The position numbers and the translations under genes are program-made. The notes beneath the pieces are model-generated. The model did no database searches. It had not been told where the DNA came from and saw only the letters and a list, made by a program, of their open reading frames with translations. From contig NZ_CAJXTC010000008.1 of the NCBI RefSeq assembly GCF_913060805.1, forward strand, positions 62,001-126,000: a stretch of 64,000 bases of DNA, in the 5' to 3' direction. Positions 44,623 through 53,029 of the stretch are shown here, in pieces. Within the stretch, counting starts at the first letter, position 1; each line of letters begins with the position of its first letter. Origin of the DNA: an uncultured Draconibacterium sp. GTDB taxonomy: Bacteria > Bacteroidota > Bacteroidia > Bacteroidales > Prolixibacteraceae.

Positions 44623-46773
44623 TTACGACCGGATGAGGTACGACAGCTTAATAAAAAATCCACGTTGCTGTTGTGTTGGCCCGTGGTTTTTGTCGAAGAA
44701 ATCCAGGTCGGCATCGGTTTGCTGATACAAAGCCCCGTAACCAATGTGGCCCACTGTTCCGGGAATGTAGGTAAACGACAGCAACATATCGCCAACAAAC
44801 TGTTTACTAAAACCGTTGTATTCGCCCACACCGCGCAAAAACAGGTACTTGTTAAACTGGTAGGTAACTTTCAGGCGTTCGATGGGGTAGTTGTATAGTT
44901 TCTCTTGGCTGTCATCGGCCACAAAATCGTACCACGAAAGACTGGCCACCGCATTTAATTTTGGCAGTGGCTGAAAACTGAATGTCGACGTGATTTTATT
45001 GTATTTACCCTGCTCGGGATCGGCAGAATAGTAGATTCCGTTCATACGGCGGTAAACAACATGACCTTCGAACCAGTTTCCGGCAGCACCGCCAAGCAGC
45101 ACATTTACACCGCCGGTATTAAACCGTTCGCCCATAAAAATTTCGTTACTCAGAAGGTATTTTATTTTAAAAATTCCGCGCCCCTGTGTGCGCACCTGCG
45201 CCGACACAAAATTGTAGGTTTCGTTCATGCTGTAAATCCGGTCGCGGGTGTAGGTAGTAAACAGCTCGAAATCGAGGCGGTTAAACACCTTGTTCCCGGG
45301 GTAAAGTTTGGGTATAAATAAGCTGGCCAGTTGGTAAACTCCCGTTCTGGTTAGATAACCGGTTTCTACATGAAAATCGTCGTCGACACCTTTTGCCGAA
45401 ACTTTGTAGGTCAGGTTTCGGGTATCGTGCGTTAACACGAGTCCGAAACTGTTGCCTGGCGATTTTTCATCCGCCGCGATTGTCTGGCTGTGAAAGCCGT
45501 TAAACTCGAACATCGTCGATTTATTTAGGCGAACTTGCCCGTCGACTCCCAAAACCCGGTTGTTGAACTCAGGCGCCTCACGACCGGTGTATAAAAAGCC
45601 CAGAAAGCTTTCGTCTTTCAAATTTCGTTTGTAGCGAAACAGTGGAAAATGAGCATATTCGTTCTTGCCATCGGCCGTTTCGGTACCCAGTTCATCGGCC
45701 GAATACAGAATGTTCACCTCGTCTTTTTTACCGATTTTTCCGGTGAGTTTTGCCCCGGTAAGCGGATTCACAATGGTTCGGGTGTGCACCATCATTTGAA
45801 TGGGATCGATAACCGAAGTTTGTGTACCCGCCACGTTAAAGCGCTCCAGCCCCTCTAAAAAGAACGGTCGTTTTTCGGGATACAACAACTGGTAGCGCAG
45901 GTTTACATCAATTTGCCCGGCATCGGCTTCCACCTGGCTAAAGTCGGGGTTCAGTGTCCCGTCGAAAACAAGGTCAGAAGTAATGCCGTATTTTACGGTC
46001 AGGCTGGCTTCCGGTTTGCGCTGGTCCTTCACCATTTCGCCATCCTGGTTGATATCGGTGTGTTTGTAGGTTACTGCAGGAAGTATTTCCCAAAGTCGGT
46101 GATAATTAATTCCGGCATAGTTTACACCCATAAACTGGGTTAAAAAAGCATATCCTTTTTCTGGATCGAGCTCGGGCACCGAACCGTGTGTTTTTGTGCG
46201 TGCAATGGTTCGTTCGAGGAAAAGCCCCATTTGTACGGTATCGTTTTTCGAAAAACGGATACTTTTCAGCGGAATACTCATTTCAACACTGTAACCGTCG
46301 TCGTCGAGTTTACCGGCGCTGTACCACACCAAATCGATACTCGGATCTTCGGTTCCTGCAGCAAAACGCGAGTCGCCCTGAATTCCCAGCGGGTTGACAT
46401 AAAAGGCGTAAAGCGATTGCTGGTCGTTATGCGAATCGAGATTTACGCAAACAAAATCGTCGTCCATAATTTGGTCGCGCGCCGAAACAGTGGCTTTTAT
46501 TTTTTCGGGTTCGCTATCGTAACATTTAAAGGCAAAGTACAGGTTCTCCTCGTCGTAACTTAACCATGCTTCGGTTTTTTCGGGCATGGGTTTTTCAAAG
46601 TCGGGGATGAAAGTTATAAAGCCGGTGAATTTATTGGCACTTGTCCAGGTAGCATCATCAAGCTTTCCGTCGATAACGGGTGGCACGGTGGTTTTAACAA
46701 CATTAACTTCCTGTTTGGCGGCAAAACAATGAACGGAAATAAAAATAAAAAGGACAAGGTAGATTGACTTCAT
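44623..46773 (-). CDS. DUF5916 outer-membrane protein with CBM9-like domain (copy 2)
   Basis: 716 residues, paralogous to the gene at 42360: signal peptide 1-19, CBM9-like domain (PPVIDGKLDDATWTSANKF, SYDENLYFAFKCYDSEPEKI-like) and DUF5916 barrel with LLYPEKRPFFLEGLERFN. The two share order and landmark motifs but the text of the barrels differs, so they are old duplicates. An AraC-type remnant lies just upstream on the same strand. Role unknown; surface glycan binding or uptake is a guess from the domains. Confidence 0.82.
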   Translation of the reverse strand: MKSIYLVLFIFISVHCFAAKQEVNVVKTTVPPVIDGKLDDATWTSANKFTGFITFIPDFEKPMPEKTEAWLSYDEENLYFAFKCYDSEPEKIKATVSARDQIMDDDFVCVNLDSHNDQQSLYAFYVNPLGIQGDSRFAAGTEDPSIDLVWYSAGKLDDDGYSVEMSIPLKSIRFSKNDTVQMGLFLERTIARTKTHGSVPELDPEKGYAFLTQFMGVNYAGINYHRLWEILPAVTYKHTDINQDGEMVKDQRKPEASLTVKYGITSDLVFDGTLNPDFSQVEADAGQIDVNLRYQLLYPEKRPFFLEGLERFNVAGTQTSVIDPIQMMVHTRTIVNPLTGAKLTGKIGKKDEVNILYSADELGTETADGKNEYAHFPLFRYKRNLKDESFLGFLYTGREAPEFNNRVLGVDGQVRLNKSTMFEFNGFHSQTIAADEKSPGNSFGLVLTHDTRNLTYKVSAKGVDDDFHVETGYLTRTGVYQLASLFIPKLYPGNKVFNRLDFELFTTYTRDRIYSMNETYNFVSAQVRTQGRGIFKIKYLLSNEIFMGERFNTGGVNVLLGGAAGNWFEGHVVYRRMNGIYYSADPEQGKYNKITSTFSFQPLPKLNAVASLSWYDFVADDSQEKLYNYPIERLKVTYQFNKYLFLRGVGEYNGFSKQFVGDMLLSFTYIPGTVGHIGYGALYQQTDADLDFFDKNHGPTQQQRGFFIKLSYLIRS

Positions 46774-46906
46774 GCACGATTTGGTTTTTTCAGCAGTAAA
46801 TATAAGTTTTCGGCTGATTAGTCGTATAATCTGCCCATTTATTACACTTAAATTTAAAGCTGTAACCGGTCATTGTTGTTTTGAGGAAAAAATAATTTAT
46901 CGCGGT

Positions 46907-47110
46907 TTAGTTAACCGAACGGTACTCGGTTGGAGACACACCCATACTATTTTTAGACATCCGGGTAAAGTGCTGCGGGTATTTAAAACCCAATTCGTAG
47001 GCAATTTCACTTACCGATTTCGATTCGTCGAGTATCTTTTCTTTCGCTAGGTTCATAATTCTCAGGTGCACGTAATCTTTTGCCGATTTGCCGGTTTCTT
47101 TCTTCACCAA
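46907..47110 (-). pseudogene. AraC-family regulator remnant (C-terminal HTH only)
   Basis: 67 residues holding the end of an AraC/XylS DNA-binding domain: KKETGKSAKDYVHLRIM, then the second helix-turn-helix SVSEIAYELGFKYPQHFTRM and SPTEYR. The frame stays open a little upstream (about 20 codons of poor resemblance) and then meets a stop; no ligand-binding half or first helix-turn-helix is found in the next 180 bp. The usual FKK after the helix reads SKN. It is most likely the decayed end of a regulator, possibly of the adjacent DUF5916 gene. Confidence 0.7.
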
Positions 47111-47289
47111 AACGGCAGGTGGATCACTAATTAGATTGTTGCTACAATATTTGAATCAATTCAACTTTTCGTTGGTGCTTGCATTTTATTAAATCAGTAA
47201 TTATGGTAGTAACAACTGTAATATAGATAGTTCACATCGTTAAATTATTTGAACCTTTGCACCGTCTTAATCATTAAGACTTTGTAGGT

Positions 47290-48570
47290 ATGATAAGAAG
47301 TAAATCAGAAAATACAACGGTAAGCCTGTTTATGTGGTTGGTTTTAGGAGCTTTAATGGCTTTTACCTCGCTCTCGACCGACATTTATCTACCGGCGATG
47401 CCACAAATGCAACTCGATTTGCAAGGCGATATCGAACTTACTGTAACCGGCTTCCTTATTGGTTTTGCAATAGCACAAATTATTTGGGGACCAATCAGCG
47501 ACCGCTACGGACGAAAGATGCCGCTGGTAATTGGATTAATCTTATTTATTATAGGTTCTGTTGGTTGTGCATTTTCTGAAAACATTACTCAAATATTGTT
47601 CGCCCGTGTAGTTCAGGCTTTGGGAGCTTGCGTAGGGCCGATGCTTTCGCGCGCCATGGTGCGCGATATGCTTGAAAGAACGAAGGCTGCCGAAATGCTT
47701 TCTACATTAATGATTCTGATGGCGCTGGCACCAATTTTTGGCCCGCTTATCGGCGGTCAGTTGCTGAAATTCAGCTCGTGGCAAAGTATCTTTTGGCTGC
47801 TCACAATCATTGGAATTGTAATGTTGCTGACCATGAAAAAGCTGCCCGAAACACTTCCAAAAGAAAAACGTCAGAATACCTCGTTGTGGAATGCCTTCAA
47901 AAAGTATGGCGTGCTGCTTCGAAACCGGAAATTTATGGCTTACACGCTTTGTGTGTCTTTTTTCTACGTTGGCGTTTATGCTTTTGTGGCCGGTTCGCCC
48001 GAGGTTTATATCACCTATTTTGGTGTCGATCCTCAACATTATGGCTGGTTGTTCGCGCTAAACGTTTTTGGAATCGTGTCATTAAGTTTTGCCAACCGTA
48101 TTTTGGTGCGTAAGTACAGCCTCGATTTTCTGTTACGAGTTGCCACAACAATTGCAATGATCGCCGGATTGGTTTTATTGGTAACGGTGAAGTTGCAAAT
48201 CGGAGGAATCTACGGCGTCATTATTCCTGTGTTTTTCTTCTTCTCAATGAACGGAATTGTTGCTGCAACAACAACCGCGGCTGCTTTGGACAAAGTTCCG
48301 GAAATGGCCGGTGCGGCTGCTGCATTGCTCGGATCGTTGCAATACGGCAGCGGAATATTATCGACACTTTTACTTACCTTTTTTGGCGACAGCGAAAGTT
48401 CTCCGTGGACAATGAGCTGGATTATTGCCGTGTTTGCCATTGCTTCTGCCGGAACTATGTTAGTACGAAGTTTATTTGGTTTGTTGCCCATTGAAATAAA
48501 ACGAACTCCGGAAGAGCCGGGTAAAGCTTTTGCCATCTACCGCACTTCCTGGGGAAATAAAAAGCAGTAG
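47290..48570 (+). CDS. MFS drug exporter, Bcr/CflA type
   Basis: Proton-driven exporter of twelve membrane helices, 426 residues. The family start MAFTSLSTDIYLPAMPQM at residues 18-35 and the loop GPISDRYGRKMPL at 67-79 are typical of Bcr/CflA; ARVVQALGACVGPMLSRAMVRD follows. Substrates of relatives include bicyclomycin, chloramphenicol and sulfonamides, but substrate is not predictable. The promoter is less clear: AACCTTTG at 47252-47259 is one base off consensus. Transcribed alone. Confidence 0.9.
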   Translation: MIRSKSENTTVSLFMWLVLGALMAFTSLSTDIYLPAMPQMQLDLQGDIELTVTGFLIGFAIAQIIWGPISDRYGRKMPLVIGLILFIIGSVGCAFSENITQILFARVVQALGACVGPMLSRAMVRDMLERTKAAEMLSTLMILMALAPIFGPLIGGQLLKFSSWQSIFWLLTIIGIVMLLTMKKLPETLPKEKRQNTSLWNAFKKYGVLLRNRKFMAYTLCVSFFYVGVYAFVAGSPEVYITYFGVDPQHYGWLFALNVFGIVSLSFANRILVRKYSLDFLLRVATTIAMIAGLVLLVTVKLQIGGIYGVIIPVFFFFSMNGIVAATTTAAALDKVPEMAGAAAALLGSLQYGSGILSTLLLTFFGDSESSPWTMSWIIAVFAIASAGTMLVRSLFGLLPIEIKRTPEEPGKAFAIYRTSWGNKKQ

Positions 48571-48776
48571 AACCTGTTCAATTCTATTTATTCATTTCGT
48601 ACTAAATACTCCCTTATTCTTAACGTAATCTGCGTTTCGTTTTCGTGTATATTATTCTTAATTCCTACCTGAACATTTACTATAAAGGTTTGTTGTAAAG
48701 GATGTTAATTGAGATATCTACAGATAGATATATCTTGATTTCAAAGCTTCGTAACATCTTTAAAATCTATAAATAA

Positions 48777-49232
48777 ATGGCAGTATTTAATCTAAACATC
48801 AACGGAAAACAACAACAGGTAGACGTTGATCCTTCCACTCCAATGCTTTGGGTGCTCAGAGATCATCTTGATTTAGTAGGAACTAAATTCGGCTGTGGAA
48901 TTGCACAGTGCGGAGCGTGCACCATCCTTGTAAACGGGGTTGCAACGCGTTCGTGTATCACTTTTGTCGACTCGGTGGGCGACAAAGAAATCACCACAAT
49001 CGAAGGCCTTTCTGAAAATGGGGATCACCCGCTTCAAAAAGCATGGATCGAAGAAGATGTGCCGCAGTGTGGCTACTGCCAGAGCGGACAAATTATGAAT
49101 GCTGCAGGATTATTAAATGCGAATCCAGCGCCCAGCGACGAAGAAATTGAAACGGCAATGCACGGTAATATTTGCCGGTGCGGAACTTACACAAGAATTA
49201 AAAAAGCGATCAAAACAGCTTCAAATTCTTAA
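48777..49232 (+). CDS. [2Fe-2S] subunit of an IorAB-type molybdenum hydroxylase
   Basis: Small electron-transfer subunit, 151 residues. The N-terminal plant-type ferredoxin domain has GCGIAQCGACTILVNG near residues 39-54; the C-terminal four-helix domain has CGYCQSGQIM and HGNICRCGTY, which together hold two [2Fe-2S] clusters. There is no signal peptide, so export must ride with the large subunit. The large subunit gene follows after 57 bp. Isoquinoline 1-oxidoreductase and aldehyde dehydrogenase subunits share this form; the substrate is not known. Confidence 0.92.
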   Translation: MAVFNLNINGKQQQVDVDPSTPMLWVLRDHLDLVGTKFGCGIAQCGACTILVNGVATRSCITFVDSVGDKEITTIEGLSENGDHPLQKAWIEEDVPQCGYCQSGQIMNAAGLLNANPAPSDEEIETAMHGNICRCGTYTRIKKAIKTASNS

Positions 49233-49289
49233 TCTGCACAATATAAATTTCACACTTTCTCGCATTCAATAACATTAAAATCTTTTCAC

Positions 49290-51506
49290 ATGGCAACTGT
49301 TAAAACAAAACTCAATAGACGTTCATTTATACGAAGCTCTGCATTGGCTGGAGGCGGATTACTGCTGACTTTTAGTTGGCTGGCTCCGGCTTGCACCACA
49401 GATTCGCCGAAAGAATTAACCATGCCCGATAATTGGTATGAGTTAAATGGTTTTCTGAAAATCGGTAACAACGGAGCGGTGACTATTATGTCGCCCAATC
49501 CCGAGATTGGCCAGAATGTAAAAACATCGATGCCGATGATTGTGGCTGATGAACTGGACGTTGACTGGAAATTTGTAATGGTGGAACAGGCACCACTAAA
49601 TACCGACATTTTTACCCGACAGTTGGCAGGAGGTAGCCAGTCTATCCGGCAGGGGTGGAACGGACTTCGAATGGCCGGTGCAACGGCAAGAAGGATGTTG
49701 CGCGAAGCTGCAGCTCACGAATGGAAAGTTCCGGTTGATGAAATCACTACCGAAGCCGGAGTTTTGTATCATAAGAGTAGCGGAAAAGAAGCCGGTTATG
49801 GAGAAATGGCTGCGGCCGCAGCTGAATTAACGGTTCCTGAGGAGGTTGAATTGAAAGACATAAAGGATTTTACCATTATTGGCACTTCCCGAAAAAATGT
49901 GGATGGCCAAAAAATAGTTACCGGACAGCGCTTGTTCGGGCTCGATTATAAGGCCGAAGGAATGCTGATTGCGATGATCGAACATCCGCCGGCATTTGGA
50001 ATGAAACTGAAATCATTCGATGCGACTGAGGCAAAAGCGATGCCCGGAATTAAAGATGTTTTTGCGATTAAAACATACGAAGACGACTACCAAATGCAGT
50101 GGTCGGATGTTACTTCTTTTACCGAATTAGTGGCTGTTGTTGGAAATTCAACCTGGGAAGTGATGAATGCCAAACTGATGTTGAACGTGGAGTGGGAACC
50201 CATTTCAGAGAACAATTCACAAGGTGTTCCAACGGGTTTTGAAAACACTTCCGATCATTATAAAAAAATGGCAGAAGCAGCTGCCAAAGCGGGAAGAGAA
50301 CAACGTCGCGATGGAAATCCGGAAGAAGCGTTTAAAAATGCTGCCAAAGTAATTGAACGTACTTACACTGCACCATTTCAGGCGCATAACCCAATGGAAC
50401 CCATGAACTTTTTTGCCGACGTAAAAGATGATTTTGCGTTGCTGGCAGGGCCGACTCAAACGCCTGAGTTTATGGAAAAATCGGTTGCAGCCCGACTTGG
50501 ATTGCCACTCGAAAAGGTGGATGTGCAAATGACTCGCATGGGAGGAGGTTTCGGCCGACGCCTGTATGGCCATTTTATGGTTGAAGCAGCCGTTATTTCG
50601 CAAAAGGTGAAAGCCCCTGTAAAATTGATCTACTCGCGCGAAGACGATATGTCGTACGGAATTTATCGTCCGGCTTATCACGCCTTATACCGTGCGGCAC
50701 TGGATGCCGACAATAACCTGATCGGTTTCCATGTTCGAATGGGTGGTATTCCTGAAAGTCCTTTACATGCCAATCGTTTTCCAGCCGGATCGGTGGATAA
50801 TTATCTTGCTGAAAGTTTTACCGTAGATTCAAACATCAGCACCGGAGCGTTCCGTGCGCCAGGTTCCAATTTTAACGCAGTAGCCGAGCAGTCGTTCCTC
50901 GATGAGGTAGCTGAAGCTGCAGGCAAAGATCCTATACAGTTTCGCCTCGATTTATTGAAACGCGCACAGGAAAATCCGGTGGGTAGCAACAATGATTACG
51001 ATGCAGCCCGCTATGCCGGCGTTTTGGAACAGGTTCGTGAAAAATCGGGCTGGGATACCAATTCAGAAGGTAAAAATCGTGGTGTTGCCGCCTATTTCTG
51101 TCATAATTCGTATGTGGCAAATGTGGTGGACATTGCGAACAAAGATGGTAAGTCTGTTATCGAAAAAGTATATGCTTCAATTGATTGTGGAATCGTGGTA
51201 AATCCCGATGCTGCGGTTAACATGACAGAAGGAAGTATCGTGGATGGAATCGGCCATGCCATGTACAGTGGATTGACTTTTAGTGAAGGTCAGCCGGAAC
51301 AAAATAATTTCGATATGTACCGGATGATCAGGCACGGCGAAGCACCCAAAGAAATAGAAGTACATTTTGTAGAAAACAATATCGACCCGACCGGATTAGG
51401 AGAACCACCTTATCCTCCGGTGATGGGAGCGTTGGCGAATGCATTGTATAAAGCAAATGGTGAACGTTACTACCATCAGCCATTTGTGAAAAACAGTATT
51501 GGATAG
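49290..51506 (+). CDS. Moco-binding subunit of an IorB-type molybdenum hydroxylase, Tat-exported
   Basis: 738 residues of the xanthine-oxidase family. A twin-arginine signal (NRRSFIRSS, residues 9-17) is followed by a hydrophobic run and Cys35 (LAPACTT), so the protein may be a Tat-exported lipoprotein. TGAFRAPGSNFNAVAEQ and QMTRMGGGFGRR bind the cofactor; GLGEPPYPPV near 702-711 carries the catalytic Glu705. Only two subunits are present: no FAD subunit, so electrons probably leave to a cytochrome c or the membrane, as in IorAB enzymes. Downstream genes for Moco synthesis support the role. Confidence 0.92.
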   Translation: MATVKTKLNRRSFIRSSALAGGGLLLTFSWLAPACTTDSPKELTMPDNWYELNGFLKIGNNGAVTIMSPNPEIGQNVKTSMPMIVADELDVDWKFVMVEQAPLNTDIFTRQLAGGSQSIRQGWNGLRMAGATARRMLREAAAHEWKVPVDEITTEAGVLYHKSSGKEAGYGEMAAAAAELTVPEEVELKDIKDFTIIGTSRKNVDGQKIVTGQRLFGLDYKAEGMLIAMIEHPPAFGMKLKSFDATEAKAMPGIKDVFAIKTYEDDYQMQWSDVTSFTELVAVVGNSTWEVMNAKLMLNVEWEPISENNSQGVPTGFENTSDHYKKMAEAAAKAGREQRRDGNPEEAFKNAAKVIERTYTAPFQAHNPMEPMNFFADVKDDFALLAGPTQTPEFMEKSVAARLGLPLEKVDVQMTRMGGGFGRRLYGHFMVEAAVISQKVKAPVKLIYSREDDMSYGIYRPAYHALYRAALDADNNLIGFHVRMGGIPESPLHANRFPAGSVDNYLAESFTVDSNISTGAFRAPGSNFNAVAEQSFLDEVAEAAGKDPIQFRLDLLKRAQENPVGSNNDYDAARYAGVLEQVREKSGWDTNSEGKNRGVAAYFCHNSYVANVVDIANKDGKSVIEKVYASIDCGIVVNPDAAVNMTEGSIVDGIGHAMYSGLTFSEGQPEQNNFDMYRMIRHGEAPKEIEVHFVENNIDPTGLGEPPYPPVMGALANALYKANGERYYHQPFVKNSIG

Positions 51507-51527
51507 GATTGGAAGAGATAAGAAATA

Positions 51528-51595
51528 GAACGCAGATAACACTGATCGAACTGATTTATCTGTGAATATCTGCTAAATCAGCGTCATCTGCGTTC
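51528..51595. repeat. inverted repeat between the hydroxylase and moeB/thiF genes
   Basis: GAACGCAGATAACACTGAT (51528-51546) and ATCAGCGTCATCTGCGTTC (51577-51595) pair in 17 of 19 positions around a 30-nt centre that itself has ATCTG-type repeats. It lies between convergent stops, so it could act as a bidirectional terminator, but it looks like a member of a dispersed repeat family. Confidence 0.7.
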
Positions 51596-51604
51596 CATCT
51601 TCAA

Positions 51605-52321
51605 TCAAAATCGAAACAGATTAAACCGGTTATCGCGGATATTAAAAACCAATAGTTTTCCGCTAATTACTTCACCGTAACCGGTTATTATTTTTATGAT
51701 CTCATTAGCCTGCAGCGTTCCGGTTATCCCTGGCAAAACACCCAAAAGTCCAATATCATTTTCGCTGTAAATTCCGTCTTTTGGCGTTGTTGGAAATAGA
51801 TTGGTATACACAGGTCCGTTCTGATAATTAAATACACTTACTTGCCCCTCGTAATTTAGTACTGAAGCAAAAGCCAGTGGCTTGTTTAAACTTGCTGATT
51901 TTAAGCCGATCAGTTGACGCGTTTTATAATTATCGGTACAGTCGGCAATTACATCGTATTGTTGAAAAAGCTCTTCCACATTGGATTCATCCAGTTTTGT
52001 ATCAAATGACTGAACCTCAACTTCCGGGTACAATGCCTTTATCTTTTTAGCAGCGATATCCACCTTCTTTTGCCCCACTTCTGCAGAGGTATAAAGTATT
52101 TGTCGTTGCAGGTTCGAGGTACTCACCACATCATCGTCAACAATGCCTATGTTGCCAATCCCGGCAGCAGCGAGGTACATCAGCAACGGACTTCCCAATC
52201 CGCCGGCACCAATTACCAATACACGTGCATTTTTCAGTTTTAGCTGGCCGGTAAGGCCAATTTCCGATAAAGAAAAATGACGAGTAAATCGTGTCCGGTC
52301 TTCATTATTCAGCTCTCTCAT
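51605..52321 (-). CDS. MoeB/ThiF-type sulfur-carrier adenylyltransferase, lacking zinc cysteines
   Basis: E1-like enzyme that adenylates the C-terminal Gly-Gly of a small sulfur carrier; here the partner should be the MoaD encoded two genes upstream. 238 residues. GAGGLGSPLLMYLAAAGIG near 36-54 binds ATP, TSNLQRQILY carries the catalytic arginine and DCTDNYKTR follows. The usual zinc tetracysteine is missing: where MoeB/ThiF have CxxC the sequence reads VYTNLF, and the C-terminal CxxC is absent too; only one Cys remains in the protein. It starts inside the end of moaE (17-bp overlap). Confidence 0.85.
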   Translation of the reverse strand: MRELNNEDRTRFTRHFSLSEIGLTGQLKLKNARVLVIGAGGLGSPLLMYLAAAGIGNIGIVDDDVVSTSNLQRQILYTSAEVGQKKVDIAAKKIKALYPEVEVQSFDTKLDESNVEELFQQYDVIADCTDNYKTRQLIGLKSASLNKPLAFASVLNYEGQVSVFNYQNGPVYTNLFPTTPKDGIYSENDIGLLGVLPGITGTLQANEIIKIITGYGEVISGKLLVFNIRDNRFNLFRF

Positions 52322-52775
52322 AGTTGTGATGATGTTGGTGGTGATGGTGATCGTTGCTTACGCAATCGCAGTTTTGGCCCCATTCGCTCGTGCCATCGGT
52401 AAAAAACTCGTGCTTCCAAATGGGCACTTCATTTTTCACGCGGTCGATAATATAACGGTTGGCATCGTATGCTTCTTTTCGGTGCCCCGATCCGGTGATC
52501 ACAACAACCGCACAACCACTGATCTCAACACGGCCAACACGATGAACACAGGCTGCCTGGTTAAGATTAAAGCGCGATTTTGCTTCTTCCAGTATTTCAC
52601 TGATCATTTTATTTGCCATAGGCTCGTACGCTTCGTATTCCAGGTGCGTTACTGCGCGGCCTTTATTGTTATCACGAACTTCGCCACTGAACAACACTAC
52701 TGCGCCACTTTGCGGATGCCTGAAATCATCAAAAAGTTCGCTGTAATTGATGGCTGTATTTTGAATGTGCTTCAT
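52305..52775 (-). CDS. moaE: molybdopterin synthase catalytic subunit
   Basis: Adds sulfur from MoaD thiocarboxylate to cPMP to form molybdopterin. I start at ATG 52775 (156 residues); the longer open frame begins with GTG and overlaps moaD, while a GGAGG lies about 12 nt before this ATG. HLEYEAYEPMANKMI, HRVGRVEISG, and the catalytic Lys region KNEVPIWKHEFF are intact. The end is unusual: after WGQNCDC the chain runs into NDHHHHQHHHN, a histidine-rich tail, partly inside the overlap with the next gene. Confidence 0.92.
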   Translation of the reverse strand: MKHIQNTAINYSELFDDFRHPQSGAVVLFSGEVRDNNKGRAVTHLEYEAYEPMANKMISEILEEAKSRFNLNQAACVHRVGRVEISGCAVVVITGSGHRKEAYDANRYIIDRVKNEVPIWKHEFFTDGTSEWGQNCDCVSNDHHHHQHHHNYERAE

Positions 52776-52785
52776 ATCGTTTGAT

Positions 52786-53028
52786 TTATCCTCCACTCGA
52801 AGGTGGAATTAAAAACAATGTAGTTTGGTCATTTATCGTTTCATTTAGCGGAACAAATTTTTCGTTTACAGCAATCCGGCAGCTGGTCAGTACCTCTTTT
52901 GCGTCCGGGTTTAATTCTGCCAGTTTCTCTAGTAAGCCGGCATAACTTTCTTCCGGAGCCACTTCAACGCTGGTTTCGTCGCCAAAGAACTTTTTCAGTC
53001 CCGCAAAACATACAATCTTTCTATTCAT
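52786..53028 (-). CDS. moaD: molybdopterin synthase sulfur carrier
   Basis: Ubiquitin-like carrier, 80 residues, ending in the Gly-Gly needed for thiocarboxylation (LFLIPPSSGG). It is adenylated by the MoeB/ThiF encoded two genes on and gives its sulfur to MoaE. It begins one base after the moaA stop and ends 10 bp before the moaE ATG, so the four genes form one operon. Confidence 0.92.
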   Translation of the reverse strand: MNRKIVCFAGLKKFFGDETSVEVAPEESYAGLLEKLAELNPDAKEVLTSCRIAVNEKFVPLNETINDQTTLFLIPPSSGG

Positions 53029-53029
53029 T

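Noticed and set aside
46774-46906. Possible small RNA or gene in the gap between DUF5916 copy 2 and the AraC remnant
   Set aside because: AT-rich, no stable hairpin or frame; looks like plain intergenic DNA.
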